Positions 46,040-62,015 of a DNA stretch of 64,000 nucleotides are shown piece after piece (position 1 is the first letter of the stretch; each line of letters starts with the position of its first letter). The notes below the pieces were generated by a model, which did not search any database, was not told where the DNA came from, and saw only the letters and a program-made list of their open reading frames with translations. A program made the position numbers and the translations under genes. Source of the DNA: Rhizophagus irregularis (taxonomy: Eukaryota > Glomeromycota > Glomeromycetes > Glomerales > Glomeraceae); assembly GCF_026210795.1 (NCBI RefSeq), contig NC_089454.1, positions 1,364,001 to 1,428,000 of the forward strand. Direction: 5' to 3'.

Positions 46040-48141
46040 ATGAGTAGCGGCAAAAGAGAATATCAGCTCGAAGACGGAAAGTTGATTTTAGATCGAGTAC
46101 GCAACTATTTCTGCGTTCCGTATACGAAACCACCGACAAATATCGAACTTTCTAAGGATGATCAATTATATATAGACATTGCCGCTTATTTTGGAGATCA
46201 ACTAAAAGAAGTTTTTTGTAAAATTACTTCGATTTCAATCTTACAAAATCGAACTGTTTGGGAAAGGTAGATATGATGTAATAGCACACTGGAGTTTTTG
46301 GAATTGTCTTAAACCAGGCTTTTTTCTCCTTTCAAATAGGTATCAACAATATAAGGATTTACAACAAGCCATAGAAAAAGAGAGAGAAGCGCGGTTTCAA
46401 ACTAATTTTGAAACGGCGTTTAAGGATACAGTCTTATTTCATGGAACACAACCAGATAACGTTATATCTATATTGGAACACGGTTTAGTACGTGTAATTA
46501 TTTTTCCTTTGATAATTTAATAACAATTTATTAATTTTGTTAATTATCTTTGATTGGAAAAAAAGGAGCTAATTATTTTTTCTTGAACTAAAGGATGGTC
46601 GTTTCTCAAAGGAATATGGTAATTGCGGACCCGCAATATATTTATCTCCGAGTTTTGTAAAATGTGATATTTTTGCTAGTCGCTGTAACCCTACAAAAAG
46701 AGCATTAGTCGTTTGCGTAACTGCCCTTGGAAAAATATTCGATAACACGATAAGTAAGACTGTAAACCCAAATACCAAGTATCCCCCAAAGGGATTTCAC
46801 AGTGTCAAACATTATGTTTCCACGGCCGACGAATATGTAGTGTACGATAACGACCAAGTACTTCCGATTTTGGCAATATATTATGATAAATCTGAGGAAA
46901 ATAACCTTCACCCTTTCATACCAGCAATTAGTTCAATAGCGGGATTTAATTCATTTGCTGCATCAAATCAAAGTAATTTTAAAATGCCTATAAACACGTC
47001 ACCCCACTTTAATTCTGCCTTTGGTTTAAACTCTAATGGATTTAATTATACATCACATCACCCATCGACTACTTTCAATCTTCCTCCGCTTCCAACGAAT
47101 TTTAATCGAAATGTACCTCAATTACCATCTATTACACTGTTTACTCCATTTGCTAAGTCCTCTATTTCAAAATCTACGAATGTACAAACAGAGAGTCAAT
47201 GGACTATTCGTAAAGCACAAGGAATGGTACAACAATGGGAACGACAGGTTAATTTATCAGGAAAAATCTCCAACTTTTATGGTACAGCGATGGCTGATAA
47301 ACAATTCTGGCCAGTAAAACCAAATGGAATTTATCCACACCTAAAAACATATTTAGATCTTGTTATGTCAAAACAACCAAATATGTCTTCTTCGGAATTA
47401 GACCAGGGTTTCATTAATATGTTAAAAAATCTTAATAGCTATGAAGGAATTGTATATGCTAGAAGGAAAAATGTTGAAATGTCAAGATCTATTAATTTGA
47501 ATCAGGTCATTTCTTTGGCTACACAAGATCGACTTCAAGAAGCAGCTGCATCACAAGAAAGCTGTACTATATGTGCAGAATCGGTAGTAACTTTTAATCA
47601 ACCTTTAGATGTTGTAAAAATGAACAATTGCCCCCACATTTTTCACAGATCTTGTATAGAGACATGGTTGTATATGCCTTCATCACAAATGATATGTCCA
47701 AATTGTAAGACTCCTTGCCATGATCCTATGGCACCACCTCCAATAGGCCCGATGCCGGATGGAGAGATGGCATATTCCTTTAGTGAAAAATTTGGTGCTT
47801 GGTTCATATGTTATTCAATTCCCCATGGGGCACAACTTCCTTGTCATGCAGCACCAGGAAAACCTTTTAAAGGTGCTACTCGAACCGCTGTTTGTCCGAT
47901 TTATTTAAAATGGGGTCCACTTTTATTCATACGTATGGTCGCAGCTTTTTATTATCATCACACCTTTACAGTAGGCACTTCTCTTACAACTAACATGTCT
48001 GATGTTATAACTTGGAATGGTATACATCATAAGACATCAATCGATGGTGGTTTTGGTTTCCCTGATTCAACTTACGAAGACCGAGTTTCTTTGGAGTTGG
48101 ATGGGAAAGGAATTCTTTTGTTTTTAAGAGATCTGATATAG
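46040..48141 (+). CDS. PARP - RING - Deltex C-terminal (DTC) fusion protein
   Basis: Three exons (46040-46266, 46340-46487 and 46594-48141) encode 640 residues from MSSGKREYQ. The PARP catalytic domain (about 60-220) has LFHGT with His110, GPAIYLSPS with Tyr141 and DEYVVYDNDQVLP with Glu205, so the H-Y-E triad is complete. Residues 225-345 are Asn/Phe/Pro-rich and low-complexity, followed by a helical linker. A RING-H2 finger spans 449-496 (CTIC, CPHIFHRSC, CPNC). The DTC domain (about 505-640) has PDGEMAYSF, APGKPF, FTVGTSLTTNMSD and WNGIHHKTS (W599, H603, H604). In known families PARPs ADP-ribosylate, while RING-DTC E3 ligases bind ADP-ribose and join ubiquitin to ADP-ribosylated targets or to ADP-ribose itself. 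One chain could thus write and ubiquitinate the mark. The Glu of the animal WNEIHHKTE motif is Gly here. Domain calls are from motifs; the joint function is inferred. Confidence 0.9.
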
Positions 48142-48771
48142 TTATCAAAAAAAATAATTATTCAGATATTTATATATTTTATCCAATGCATGAACATTTG
48201 GTATATTGATTATTATGCAAAAGAGTGAAAGACAACCAAAATAAATGAATAAATTGTTTATGAATTTTGTATTCCTGTAATAAAATATTCTGATTGGAAA
48301 GACAAATAGGAAATACTTGTAATTTTCTCAATGATAGTTCTATTAAGTACTATTTCTATAATGATCAATTATTGAAATCATTTTTTACAAAAACAAATTA
48401 CCAATTTTCAACACATCAATAAATTGAATTAATTATCTTTCGATTTATAAGAGTAATATTATTGTTTTTATTGTTTTTGATCATAGAAAGTAGATTTAAT
48501 TCATCAAAATCAATGGCTCTGATTATAAATTGTATTTTTATATAAACTTATTTTATAAAGTTAGATTTATTTCTAATAATTATTTTTGTAAAAATTTTCT
48601 ATATATTATATATTTTTAATTCTCTCGCATAAATTGATGTATTATATGTTATTTGCATATTTTATGATTGTTAAAATAAATAGAAAAATTTATTTTGCTA
48701 CATATATTTTTATATATAAAATCACTATAAACTATCATTCAAATAAAATGTAGAAATATGCTTTTTTGCAT
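48142..48771. other. Convergent 3' intergenic region
   Basis: AT-rich spacer between the 3' ends of the PARP-RING-DTC gene and the CDC5 gene. No coding sequence or RNA gene is seen. Confidence 0.6.
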
Positions 48772-51791
<3,020 letters not shown>

Positions 51792-52075
51792 TTTGTGAAA
51801 TTTTATTTTGAGAACGGATTACTTCGTTATTTACTGTTACTCCTCCTTATGTAATATTTGAGTCATGTGATATTTACTAATTTTATCATTAAGGATCGAC
51901 AAATAATATATTTTTTTTTTTTCCTTTAAATTGCAAATGCCGGTTCAATGAAATATTTATAGAAATGTAGAAATAGAAATTTTATATTTGCAAAATTTGG
52001 TTTAAAATCACATTTGTGCTTGTTTTATTTTTATTCATAAATTATTGAAACTGCATAGAAACATGAATTATATTA

Positions 52076-54255
52076 TCAAACTGCTCTAGGTCTTTTTGCC
52101 ACTTGTCCTGTATACTCATAATTGCTAGCATTTATTTATAAAAAAAAAGAAAAAAAAGGATAAATGGATAAATAAAATAAAATAAACCAATCATAAATTG
52201 ATAATTAAAAATTGCAAATAAACGTAGCTAACTTACCCCGGTAGACTGCATATATTGTTGGATCTTTTGATTCCAGTTATTTGTCCGGTAGTTCCCAAAG
52301 TATTCGTACCTTGATTATTTTCGTTCCTAGCTCCATTGTAATTGAAATTATCCTTACCGTTATTCTTGGAACAATTCGGACTATCAACTTTTTGAGATAT
52401 TCTCGATGGTTCAATATTAACTGTATTGGTCCACGTAGAATTAGAATTGGACGAAAAACTGTAAGTATTATCTTTTAAAAAGGGTCGAATATGCTTATTT
52501 TTGTCATTAATAGGATTAAACTGTGAAGCCTCATTAGTCTTATCCAACGTAGGTTTAGATAACAACTTATTGTGTTCCATCTGCAAGGACTGATTCAATG
52601 ATGAGACTTGAAGACTTTGTGTAATACGTGTTGGATAAGGTGAATGACTCGATTGTTCAATCGAAGCATTATTAAAACTTAATTCGCAATAAAATTAATA
52701 ATTTTGTGAAATTATCTAGAAATTTATAAGTTAAATGAATATAAAAAACAAAATCAATGTTACCAATCCAGCCTATCTTCATTTGGTGAGTGCTCGACAA
52801 ATGAATCAATTTGCGGTGATAGATTGTCGAATTCAGAAAACAAATGCGCATATTGAGAGTCCAAGGCTAAAAAATAATTACACTATATAAATAAATTATT
52901 AATTTTGCTTATTCTCAAAGTAAACATAACTTACCATCATATTGCGCATTAATCGCAGACGGGCTTAAATTGTTTCCTATACCTATTGAAACCAATTTTA
53001 TTAGTATTTTCTAAAGAATTCTTTTCAAAAAAAAAAAAAAAAAAATTTTTAAACAAACCTTCCGTATTGGTTATCTTAGTTTGTATATTTGGCGTTAATA
53101 ATAAATTATCAGAAACCTTATTACTTGGATCATTAATTGTTAATCGTTCTGAATTTAAGGATGTTTCCGGATTTTCTATACTATTTATGAAATTTTGGGC
53201 TAGTTTTTGAGTAATCTCTTGATTTAAATATATATTTCCATCTGATTTTGTGTTATTTATTGTTATAGGAGGTTCGGGAATAGGTATTACTTTTGGAGCG
53301 AATTCTGCTTTCCTATATAACTCGTCAACAGCAAATTTTGACTTGAAAACAATTTGAATATAATTTTTAATTAATCTGATTAAATTCTCTTGAAGTTTAT
53401 TTACACCTACCGAAGGTACTTTCACTTTAGCTATTTCCTGTCCATATTTTTTATCATACATGCAATTACCCATCAAATTTCCGAACATTCTTAAAGCACG
53501 CTTTAGTGCATCCGTCGCCGCTTCTTTTTTTGCCTTTCAGGTCAAACATTTCTCATTATATGATTTGATCAAAATATCCAAAAAAAAAAATTTTTTTTTA
53601 ATCTACCTTTTCGAAAGCGCCTGCCTTGCTTTTCAAATTATCGCAAGAACCATATCCAATATCCTATGTATAAGTATATTCACTAGTATCCCAATTATCT
53701 AATAACGCGTTCCACAAACTATAATTTTTACCTCATGAAATGTCCCATCCTTGAGGGTTACTCTGCAGGTTACCGCTACGCCAATAGAAAACTTACCGGT
53801 ATCGTGATTGCAATCAACCTGAGATTGTGAAATTAGAAACTGGGAAATTGATCAAAGATTTTGAAAAATAAAACTAACGTACAAAATCGACCGTTATATC
53901 AACTATACTTGACGACCATCCATTAAAACCAAAGACATCATTAGCTAAATTCATTGCTTTCCATCCTTCTAAATAAATTACTTTGCCACCTTAAACGTAA
54001 TTTGTATTACTTTGTCACAAAAATAAACTCTCTCAAATTCACTATGCAACAAATATGAAGAATTAAATGTCGTTTTTCACCTCCGGGACCTGGACGACTG
54101 CTAACATACTCTGGTCCTAATTGTTTAGAGAGGTTAGCTTGAATGGTTTTGTATTCCTCTAAGGTGTAAGAGGTAGCTTCCCAAACTGGAGACGCGTTGC
54201 CTGTTTCTTTATCATTCTTAAATGGTCTTTGTTGGTGTCCCCCGTTAAGTCGCAT
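52076..54255 (-). CDS. RAD52: Rad52, recombination mediator and strand-annealing protein
   Basis: Start at 54255 ([12 protein letters not shown]). The conserved N-terminal annealing domain is spread over several exons: [14 protein letters not shown], then [84 protein letters not shown] and [25 protein letters not shown] follows, as in fungal Rad52. The C-terminal half is Asn/Ser/Thr-rich and poorly conserved, ending QVAKRPRAV with stop at 52076-52078 after a last small exon. Rad52 forms rings that anneal single strands and load Rad51 in homologous recombination. A run of A/T at 53020-53050 lies in an intron. Confidence 0.95.
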
Positions 54256-55490
54256 GATAAACCAAACTTTAAATTTTAAAATATATTAGTGCGCCAAAGT
54301 GTGTAACACTTATCGATTTAAAGTTTAGACTTTAGACTTACAGACCGAGATCAAATGTTTACTTTTTTTCACGAGGAACGTGGAGATGTGGCGCAGCATA
54401 TACAACGAACAATCTACCTAGTTGGATATTACTTAATATAGAAATCATTAATGCCGATTGGCGATCATATATGAATTTTCGCTTTCACGTGTTCTATATC
54501 AAATTTTTACAATTTATATTTAATATATAGCACAGTTATTGAATAGTGATATTGAAATATTATCCAAAATTCCAAATTAACTTTGCAGTTTAGTGATATT
54601 TTCAAAAGCATATTTGTATTTCCTATTAAATTAACATATTTTTATTCTTTTATAATTCTAAATTATTATTGCTGTTTTCTTTTTAAATATTAAAAAGAGA
54701 AATCATTTATATATTAAAAAGTTTTATTTATAATATTTTAGATTAAAGTACAAATTATTGGATTAAGTCTTTTAATAATAAAAATACTTTATAAAAGCTT
54801 ATTATTATTATTATTATTATTATTTTTAAAAAAAAATGAATTATAAAAATTATATATAGGTTTTAATTTGTATAATTTGTTATTCATTGCTAGTAATAAG
54901 AAAATATATCTTTAAAAATTAAAATGAAAAATTTTAACTGCTAAAACTTGTCAAATAATTTTGTTGTTTTAATTATACCCCTTTATCTTTTCAATCTTTT
55001 TATACAAGTTTTAATTCTGAAAAATTTTTATAGATGCATATTAGAAATAATTATACTAAAAAAATTTATGTAGTATGGATTTCTTCAGTATAAATCTTTT
55101 TCTTTTTGACTTCAAAAATCTGCCTTTTTGCATGGCAATAAAAAAATTATAAATCATATGCCAAATTAAAAATAATGTTGCAGCTCAATTCAGATATTAT
55201 AAACAACATATTTAATTGTACGATTTTCATTTAAGGAGTAATGGTTATGAGATATTCTAATGCGTACAAAAAAAAAAATGAAAAAATTTTTCTATTGTTG
55301 CTTTTTTTTTAAATTAAAAATAAAATCTTTATAAACTAAAATGATTTATACAAAACAATCAATGTCAAACAAAAAGATAGGTCTAACATAAAATAATGAT
55401 AATATTTTTTTTTTTTGCTACTCCTTTAATGATAACATTTAAACTGAATTTTTTGTTATAATGCTTATAGTGCTTTATACATAAAAATAT
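54256..55490. other. AT-rich intergenic region
   Basis: Upstream region of RAD52 and the 3' side of GET3. Nothing coding is seen. Simple repeats such as (tta)n occur near 54800. Confidence 0.6.
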
Positions 55491-57167
55491 TTATTGACTA
55501 ACATCCATTAATAAATCATCAGGCGGTACGTAAGGCTTAACCAACATTTCCGAAAATTCCTTAATATCTTGTGTGCCGCGTATTTCTTTTGTTAAAAGAG
55601 GCATTAGCACAATATGGAAATCTTCATAAAGATCATAGATTTGATCCAAGTATTTTCGTTGCATCTTATGTCGAACTAAACATTGTTCACAATTGGAATC
55701 TTTAAAAATAAAAATAACATTAGAATGAATAATAGAATAAGTAAATAATAATAATAAAAAAAAATCTATATTTGATAATTATACCTTTCCGCGGGAATAA
55801 TAGTTGATTTACAACGATATTGTGAGTATCAATTTGGTAAGTAGTCAATTCTTGAATCATACGTTCAGTCTCATAAAGAGACAAGAATTCGGAAATACAT
55901 ACACAGATAAATGTTGTCTTTTCCTGTATGTATAGAAAGTCATAAGTATCAGCCTCATTACAAAGACATAATATGTTTAGAACTTACTGGATCTTTAAAT
56001 TGATTATTAACTTCTGTAATAATGGCACGCATCCCTTCAAGTTTTCCAAACATATCTTCTTGATTGGCGTTCAATCCCATCATACCCGACATCTATTGTA
56101 ATAACATAATAATTATTAAATATATTTCTATCTTTTAAATAAAAAATTTTTTTTTTTTTCCTCTCTCATATAGTTCTTATTTCTAATTAATCAACCTTAC
56201 TTGTTGAAACATTGGCCCAAACCGTCCACTTAATTGCGAAATTTTTGCCAGTGCTTTTTCTAAAACACTGGGAAAGCTCAAAAACCGCAATGTGTGACCA
56301 GTGGGCGCAGTATCAAAGATGATTACTGAATATTCCATTGTTTTTACTTGCCTGGAAATCGAATCATGATTTAAATAGACTAATTAGAAACAAGAAAGAA
56401 AATGAAAATGATTTACGAAGAAATTTTTTTTTTTTACTGAAAATTGCAAAAATTAAATAAAATATTTACTTCATGACTTCAGCGAATCCCATAGCCTCAT
56501 CAACGCCAGGAATGGCAAATGCAAGGTCTTGCATCATAGCTCCCATAGCTCCACCACCTTGTTGTTCGGCTAAAAACATAAAACGAAAACCAAAATTAAA
56601 ATTGATATTTAAACGATGCTAAACTAACTCACTTGTCAAATAATAAATAATATATACATTGATCCAGCATCTCTTGAATCGACGATGTTGGATCAATTTC
56701 CTGTATTAAGTTAAAAATAATTTCAAATATTCACATTAAATTGATGCGCTTGTAATCTAAGACAATAAAATTTGTTTAAAAAGCTCATAATACCATAGCG
56801 TATAAATTTGTAAACCCTTCTACTAATGTTGCCTCTTTGCTAAACTTTTGTCCGAAGGCATCGCTAAGATTATGTGCCGGGTCAGTTGATATCAGTAATA
56901 CGGAATCTCTTACTTTACTTAATTGTACGGCGAGTGAACATGAGGTGGTCGTTTTACCTTATCAAAAGAACCAACATCTGGTGAGTATTATTTTATAGAA
57001 ATGAAACTAACAGGCAACAAAGACTTTAGTGTATAATTGATGAGAGAAGTTTTACCAACACCACCCTTTCCACCCACGAATATCCAGTGCAAAGATTTTT
57101 GGTCTAGCACATTTTGTAAGGTAGGTTCAAGCTTCTCGAATTCTTCGTCAGAGGATTCGTGCGACAT
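55491..57167 (-). CDS. GET3: Get3/ArsA-type ATPase for tail-anchored protein targeting
   Basis: Start at 57167 ([20 protein letters not shown]). The P-loop [20 protein letters not shown] has the deviant Walker A of this family, followed by [14 protein letters not shown] (switch I) and [16 protein letters not shown] (switch II). The methionine-rich client-binding helices contain [20 protein letters not shown] provides the zinc-binding CxxC pair of the dimer interface, and the end is [13 protein letters not shown]. Get3 binds tail-anchored membrane proteins in the cytosol and hands them to Get1/Get2 at the ER. An intron (about 56957-57054) splits the P-loop between GKGGV and GKTT. The gene is divergent from the BTB gene, with 211 bp between start codons. 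Confidence 0.97.
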
Positions 57168-57378
57168 GTTGATAGTAGTGCAAAGAGAAAGTTAAAACAA
57201 GATTTCTTCTATTTTAGTAAGTAAAATATACTATGGAATGATAGAATGACTGATTTGAACTTTTGAAGCTTTTTATCACGTTAATTTTACACTAACCAAA
57301 TTTGGCTAGATTAATTTACTATATATATGCTAATGGTACAAAAAATCAAAAAAAAATTTATGTTCGATTTTCTTTACG
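57168..57378. promoter_or_regulatory. Shared promoter region GET3/BTB gene
   Basis: 211 bp between divergent start codons; AT-rich with a TATATATA word near 57320. Any control of both genes by it is inferred from spacing only. Confidence 0.5.
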
Positions 57379-58998
57379 ATGTCGGATTTATCACTTAAGA
57401 CTACGCCTTCCACTGGCTTTTATAATATAATAGTTAGCGGAAAATCTTTTAATTTGTCAACTACAGCTCTTTACTCTGATAGTCCGAACTATTTCACTGA
57501 CGTGTTCTCTTCTCCCTTAGAAGAGTCGCGTACAAAGGTTATGTTCGTTGATAGGGATCCAGAAGTGTTTAAGGATATCGTGAGTGGTAGAACAAAGTCA
57601 AAATATTGCGGGTTTGAAGATTATCCTGATGAAGGTTGAAAAAGTTTTTCTTAGAAGAATTTATTTATATTTATTACCATTAGGTAAAACATTTGCAAGG
57701 TTATTATGTAACTCCTCGTGACGAGGTAATTTTTTTTTTTCTCTTTTATTTTTTTTTGAATAATCATTTTCCGAATTAATTTTGAATATACTATTATATT
57801 TGAATTATCTTTTAGAATCATTATGCGGATCTTATAGCCGATGCAACTTATTACAATTTAATGAAATTGAAAGCACAATTACGCGCAAACTATATTGTTA
57901 ACGTTGGAGGAAAAGTTTTTCGAGTTGATAAAGAAATTTTGGAAAAGCGTGATGCACCAAATTTCTTTACTTCCTTTGGTTATTATTATTATTATTATTA
58001 TTCAAATTATTAAAAAAAAAAGCTATATATACTTTTAAATAAATAATAACATTTAATAATTAATAGGATTTGGATATGGATGGGAACCATCGGGGATACC
58101 GCCTACCCCTTTGCCGTTAACAATACCACCACCTATACTTGATCGTGATCCGGAATTATTTTCTGATATTTTGCGATATCTTCAAGGATATGAAATTGGT
58201 ATTAAAGATGAAGTTCATAGACAAAATTTACTTAAGGATTCACGATTTTATCATTTAAAAGGATTAACTGAAAAATTATTGGCATCTAGTATGACAGTGA
58301 ATGGTTTTTCTAAAGAAGAAAGCGCGAGAAATGAGATATTATTTCGTTTAAAAGATATTAGGCCTGCAAGTGTTTTGTTACCAGAGAATAATAATAATTA
58401 TAACAATAATAATAATAATGACGATATATTGTCGGAAGAAATTTCCACGGGGTCCACCAGTCACATAATGTATAAAAATAAAGAAGGAACTGTTTACGTT
58501 TTGTTAGTTGAGATACATAATATTCATCTAATTTGTAGATATGGAGCACCATCATCTCCTATGACGGCTACAACCACTCCAACCACAAATCCCGCTACAC
58601 CCACCAATGCATCGAAGATTCAACCATTATTGCGACCAGTTTTGGAGCTAGTTTTATCCGATAAGGACATACAAAAACTTAAAAATATTGCTAAATCTAT
58701 CAAAGCTTCGGAGGAAATTGTTACAACAATTCATTCACCAGATACTTGCGCATTTGAAATAGATGGTAACAAGTGCACTTTAGAAGCGTTATCAAATACC
58801 GACAAGTTATCACATCTGATGAAAAATGATGATGGTAATCGATATTTAAAACTTTATGTCACGAGATCTATTTTAAGATTAATCACTAATAATGGTAAGG
58901 TAGAAATGGAAATGCTTAAATGTGAAGCCTTTAGCTCGGAAAGAGGATTTAATTGTAAAAGAGAATTCCTACCAGATGAAAAAAGGATTGCGCTATAG
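57379..58998 (+). CDS. Double BTB/T1-domain protein (yeast YLR108C/YDR132C-like)
   Basis: Four exons (57379-57579, 57684-57725, 57816-57978 and 58067-58998) give 445 residues. Two tandem T1-type BTB folds are visible. The first (residues about 15-80) has FYNIIVSGKSFNLSTTAL and YFTDVF, then DRDPEVFKDIV and HLQGYYV. The second (about 105-185) has IVNVGGKVFRVDKEIL, DAPNFF, DRDPELFSDILRYLQGYEI and SRFYHLKGL. Asn repeats (58388-58420) and a Thr/Pro stretch separate these from a C-terminal domain of unknown function. T1 domains tetramerise; related fungal proteins are not well characterised, and an adaptor role in a Cul3 ligase is only a guess. Confidence 0.85.
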
Positions 58999-59105
58999 AT
59001 TCAAGCGAATCAAGAGTTTAACTTGTAATAATATATATATATTTTTAAGTGATTTTGGGACAAAAATTATTAGATTAATAAAAATTATTAATATTATTCG
59101 ATCCA

Positions 59106-60735
59106 TTATATTGATAAATCATCATCAGGATCCTCATCATCAAAATCATCATTTTTATCAGGTTCATAAAATATGTTTCCGCCACTAGTTGTAGTATTCT
59201 CCCGATTTTTTTCTTCATATTGATCTAAAGAAAAGAATTTTAATATTAATTAATCCATAATTTCATGAGACTTAAAATAATTAAAGTATATATATTTTAC
59301 CTTGTATTTTAACATATGGAAGAACGAGTTCATTTTTCGCCTTTTTCTGTGATTCTGTTAATGATAAATTAAATAACAAATTCGCGGTAGTTGGGTCGGG
59401 CTAATAGATTTTAATATATGGAAATTCGTTTAAATTATCTAAATACATACATACATACAATACATACAATACATATACGTATATAAATTCATAAGTTCTT
59501 ACCGTATTACTTTCAGGGTCTAGATCTTCTTTTACATCTTTAACTAATTGGATTATCATATTACCATAAGATTCATCAATATGATATGAATTAGTCTATA
59601 AATATACAAAAAGCAAAACTTAATTAATTTATGTTATTATATTATACACGTGAATATTAAATGATTATACCTCATATAATACTTTTCCGGATTTTTTTCT
59701 ATGTTCTATAATACAAATAGAATTTTCAGGAAAATTCATATACGCATTAATAATCGCGTTATTCTCCGTTATGATGTAACCATGTGAAGTTGATTCTTTA
59801 CGAAATTGTTCGGTATTTTTAATTATTATTGTGGTAGATGCTATATGGTGTAATAAAGTATTTCTTACATTAAGATAACCTGATATTCCAGATGATGGAT
59901 AATTTGGTATATCAGAATGATAAACTGTTATTATAAGATTTGAATTCGTATTCGTATTTATATCTGGTATATAGAAAGTAAAAAAAAAAGTTAATATTTA
60001 AACGAATAATTAAATAATTTTTTATTAAAAGTGTTTTGTTTACCTGATAATGTCAAACATGATGAAATTCTTTTCAAAAAATTAAATGTTAATGAAGTAT
60101 CAATTAAAAGTAGGGGAGAAATCGAATCGATTATTAAAGTATAACTGGAATATGACACTAAATGTAAAATAAAAAATATGGTAATATGTTAAATATATTT
60201 TTTTTAAAAAAAAAAATAAATACAAAATTAAATTGATTATATACATTTTTTAATTGTGTCTTTAAGAATATTTATAATTTCGGATGTATCTTTGATATTT
60301 TTTATGAAATTATAATTAAGATCTGAGATTATATCATTCTCAAAATCATATGAATCCGATTTAGAATACGCATCAAATATTACTAAACTTAAAGGAAATA
60401 ATTTGATTAGTCACTTTTTTTCATTAAAATATTAAAAAAAAAAAAAAAATTATGTACTTTTTATTTGAATTGATATTTTCCAGAAACCACTCAGGTGAAA
60501 ATTCAAAACATAATAATAAAACACACCGATTTCTATCGGGGTTTAAAATAAAATAATTAAATTAGTTTCGTTGAAGTAAAGATAGGAAATAACTGATAAC
60601 ATACTGGTTCTTTGCAACTTTTTTGATAAATTCTTTCAATAACACATAACCCGACTGTAAAATTGTATCTTCTATAACAATGAAATTTGCTGATTCTTTA
60701 TGATTTAAAAGACGTTCTAACAAAGGTGTAGTCAT
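59106..60735 (-). CDS. ELP5: Elongator subunit Elp5/Iki1
   Basis: Start at 60735 (MTTPLLERLLNHKESANFIV, then IEDTILQSGYVLLKEFI). The next exons are 60457-60532 (QNRCVLLCFEFSPEWFLENI) and further short ones down to the stop at 59106-59108. The final residues, DFDDEDPDDDLSI, form the acidic Elp5 tail. The central RecA-like fold includes YTLIIDSISPLLL. With Elp4 and Elp6, Elp5 forms the hexameric part of Elongator needed for tRNA wobble-uridine modification. Conservation is low, as usual for this family; the N-terminal and C-terminal motifs carry the call. It is divergent from the PTPA gene. Confidence 0.85.
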
Positions 60736-60949
60736 TTTTTTTTTGATTAAAAAAAAGACGTTGATAATCAATCAATCAGCTTAAAACCGGTAATAAAAAG
60801 TTTAATGTCATAACGCGAGCCAAACTATTTATCACTACATCGTGATGAATACTATGGAAAAAGCTCCGGTTACAGATCGGTCACGTGCAATTTGTAATAC
60901 TTGCTTGTACTTTGTTAATCGAAACGAAAAAAAAATTCTTATCTAATTG
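60736..60949. promoter_or_regulatory. Shared promoter region ELP5/PTPA gene
   Basis: 214 bp between divergent start codons, containing cggtcacgtgcaatt near 60877-60891 with a CACGTG palindrome. A role as a bHLH-type site is inferred. Confidence 0.5.
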
Positions 60950-61981
60950 ATGGCAGATAATAATACTCTAAATATTACAAACTCATTAGAATATGAGTGT
61001 GTTGAACCAATTAAAAAAATAAATGATCAAGCTGATGTTAACGAATGGGTAAATACTGAAGCTTTTCGGAGGTTAATGAAGTTTATTGAACTTTCGAACG
61101 AAAGTGTCATAAATCGAAAGATTTCTGATCCATGTCTTGTCTCTGAGGTAAACGATAATAAAAATACAAAATAGAAGTTTAAGTAGTTTAAAGTGATAAT
61201 TTTTTTTTTTATTTCTAAATAAAATGATTACTTTATAGTTTGTACAAAGAATTATCAATATGTTGGACACTATGTTATCTTGGATTGACGAGATCCCACC
61301 ATTACCCACACCTCAAAGGTTTGGTAACAAGGCATTTCGTACATGGATTGCTCGATTAGAAGAGGTAATAATAACAATAATAACAATAATAATAATGATA
61401 ATAATAATAATATGTACTGTATATGCGCGCATATATACATATACATATATATTGACGCGTGTAATCTTTACTTATTATAGAATTCTGTCAAATTACATCA
61501 AGATATGTTACCCGAACATTTACATGGAACTATTGTTGAACTTGTCGCATATTTTAACGGTGGATTTGGAAATTCTACAAGAATTGATTATGGAAGTGGA
61601 CATGAATTAAGTTTTGTAGCATGGTTATGTTGTTTAAGCTTAATAGGAGTAATTAAACAGGAAGATTATACAGCTGTCATATTAAAGATATTCACAAAGT
61701 AATTTATTTTATAATGTACACATATATTAAAAAAAAAAAAATTATGAGTATCATCAATTCATTATAATTATATAGATATTTAGATTTGGTAAGACGATTA
61801 CAACGCGTGTATATGCTTGAACCAGCTGGCAGTCATGGCGTGTGGGGATTAGATGATCATCAATTTCTTTCTTACTATTGGGGAAGTGCACAGCTCAAAG
61901 GTATATATCATGTGTTCACGTTTCTTAATAAAAAAAAAACAATGTGTACATAAATAAATAATATATACATGTATACAACAA

Positions 61982-62015
<34 letters not shown>

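Noticed and set aside
46569-46911. Minus-strand frames opposite the PARP exon
   Set aside because: The plus strand carries the conserved PARP motifs with correct splice sites; these are shadows.
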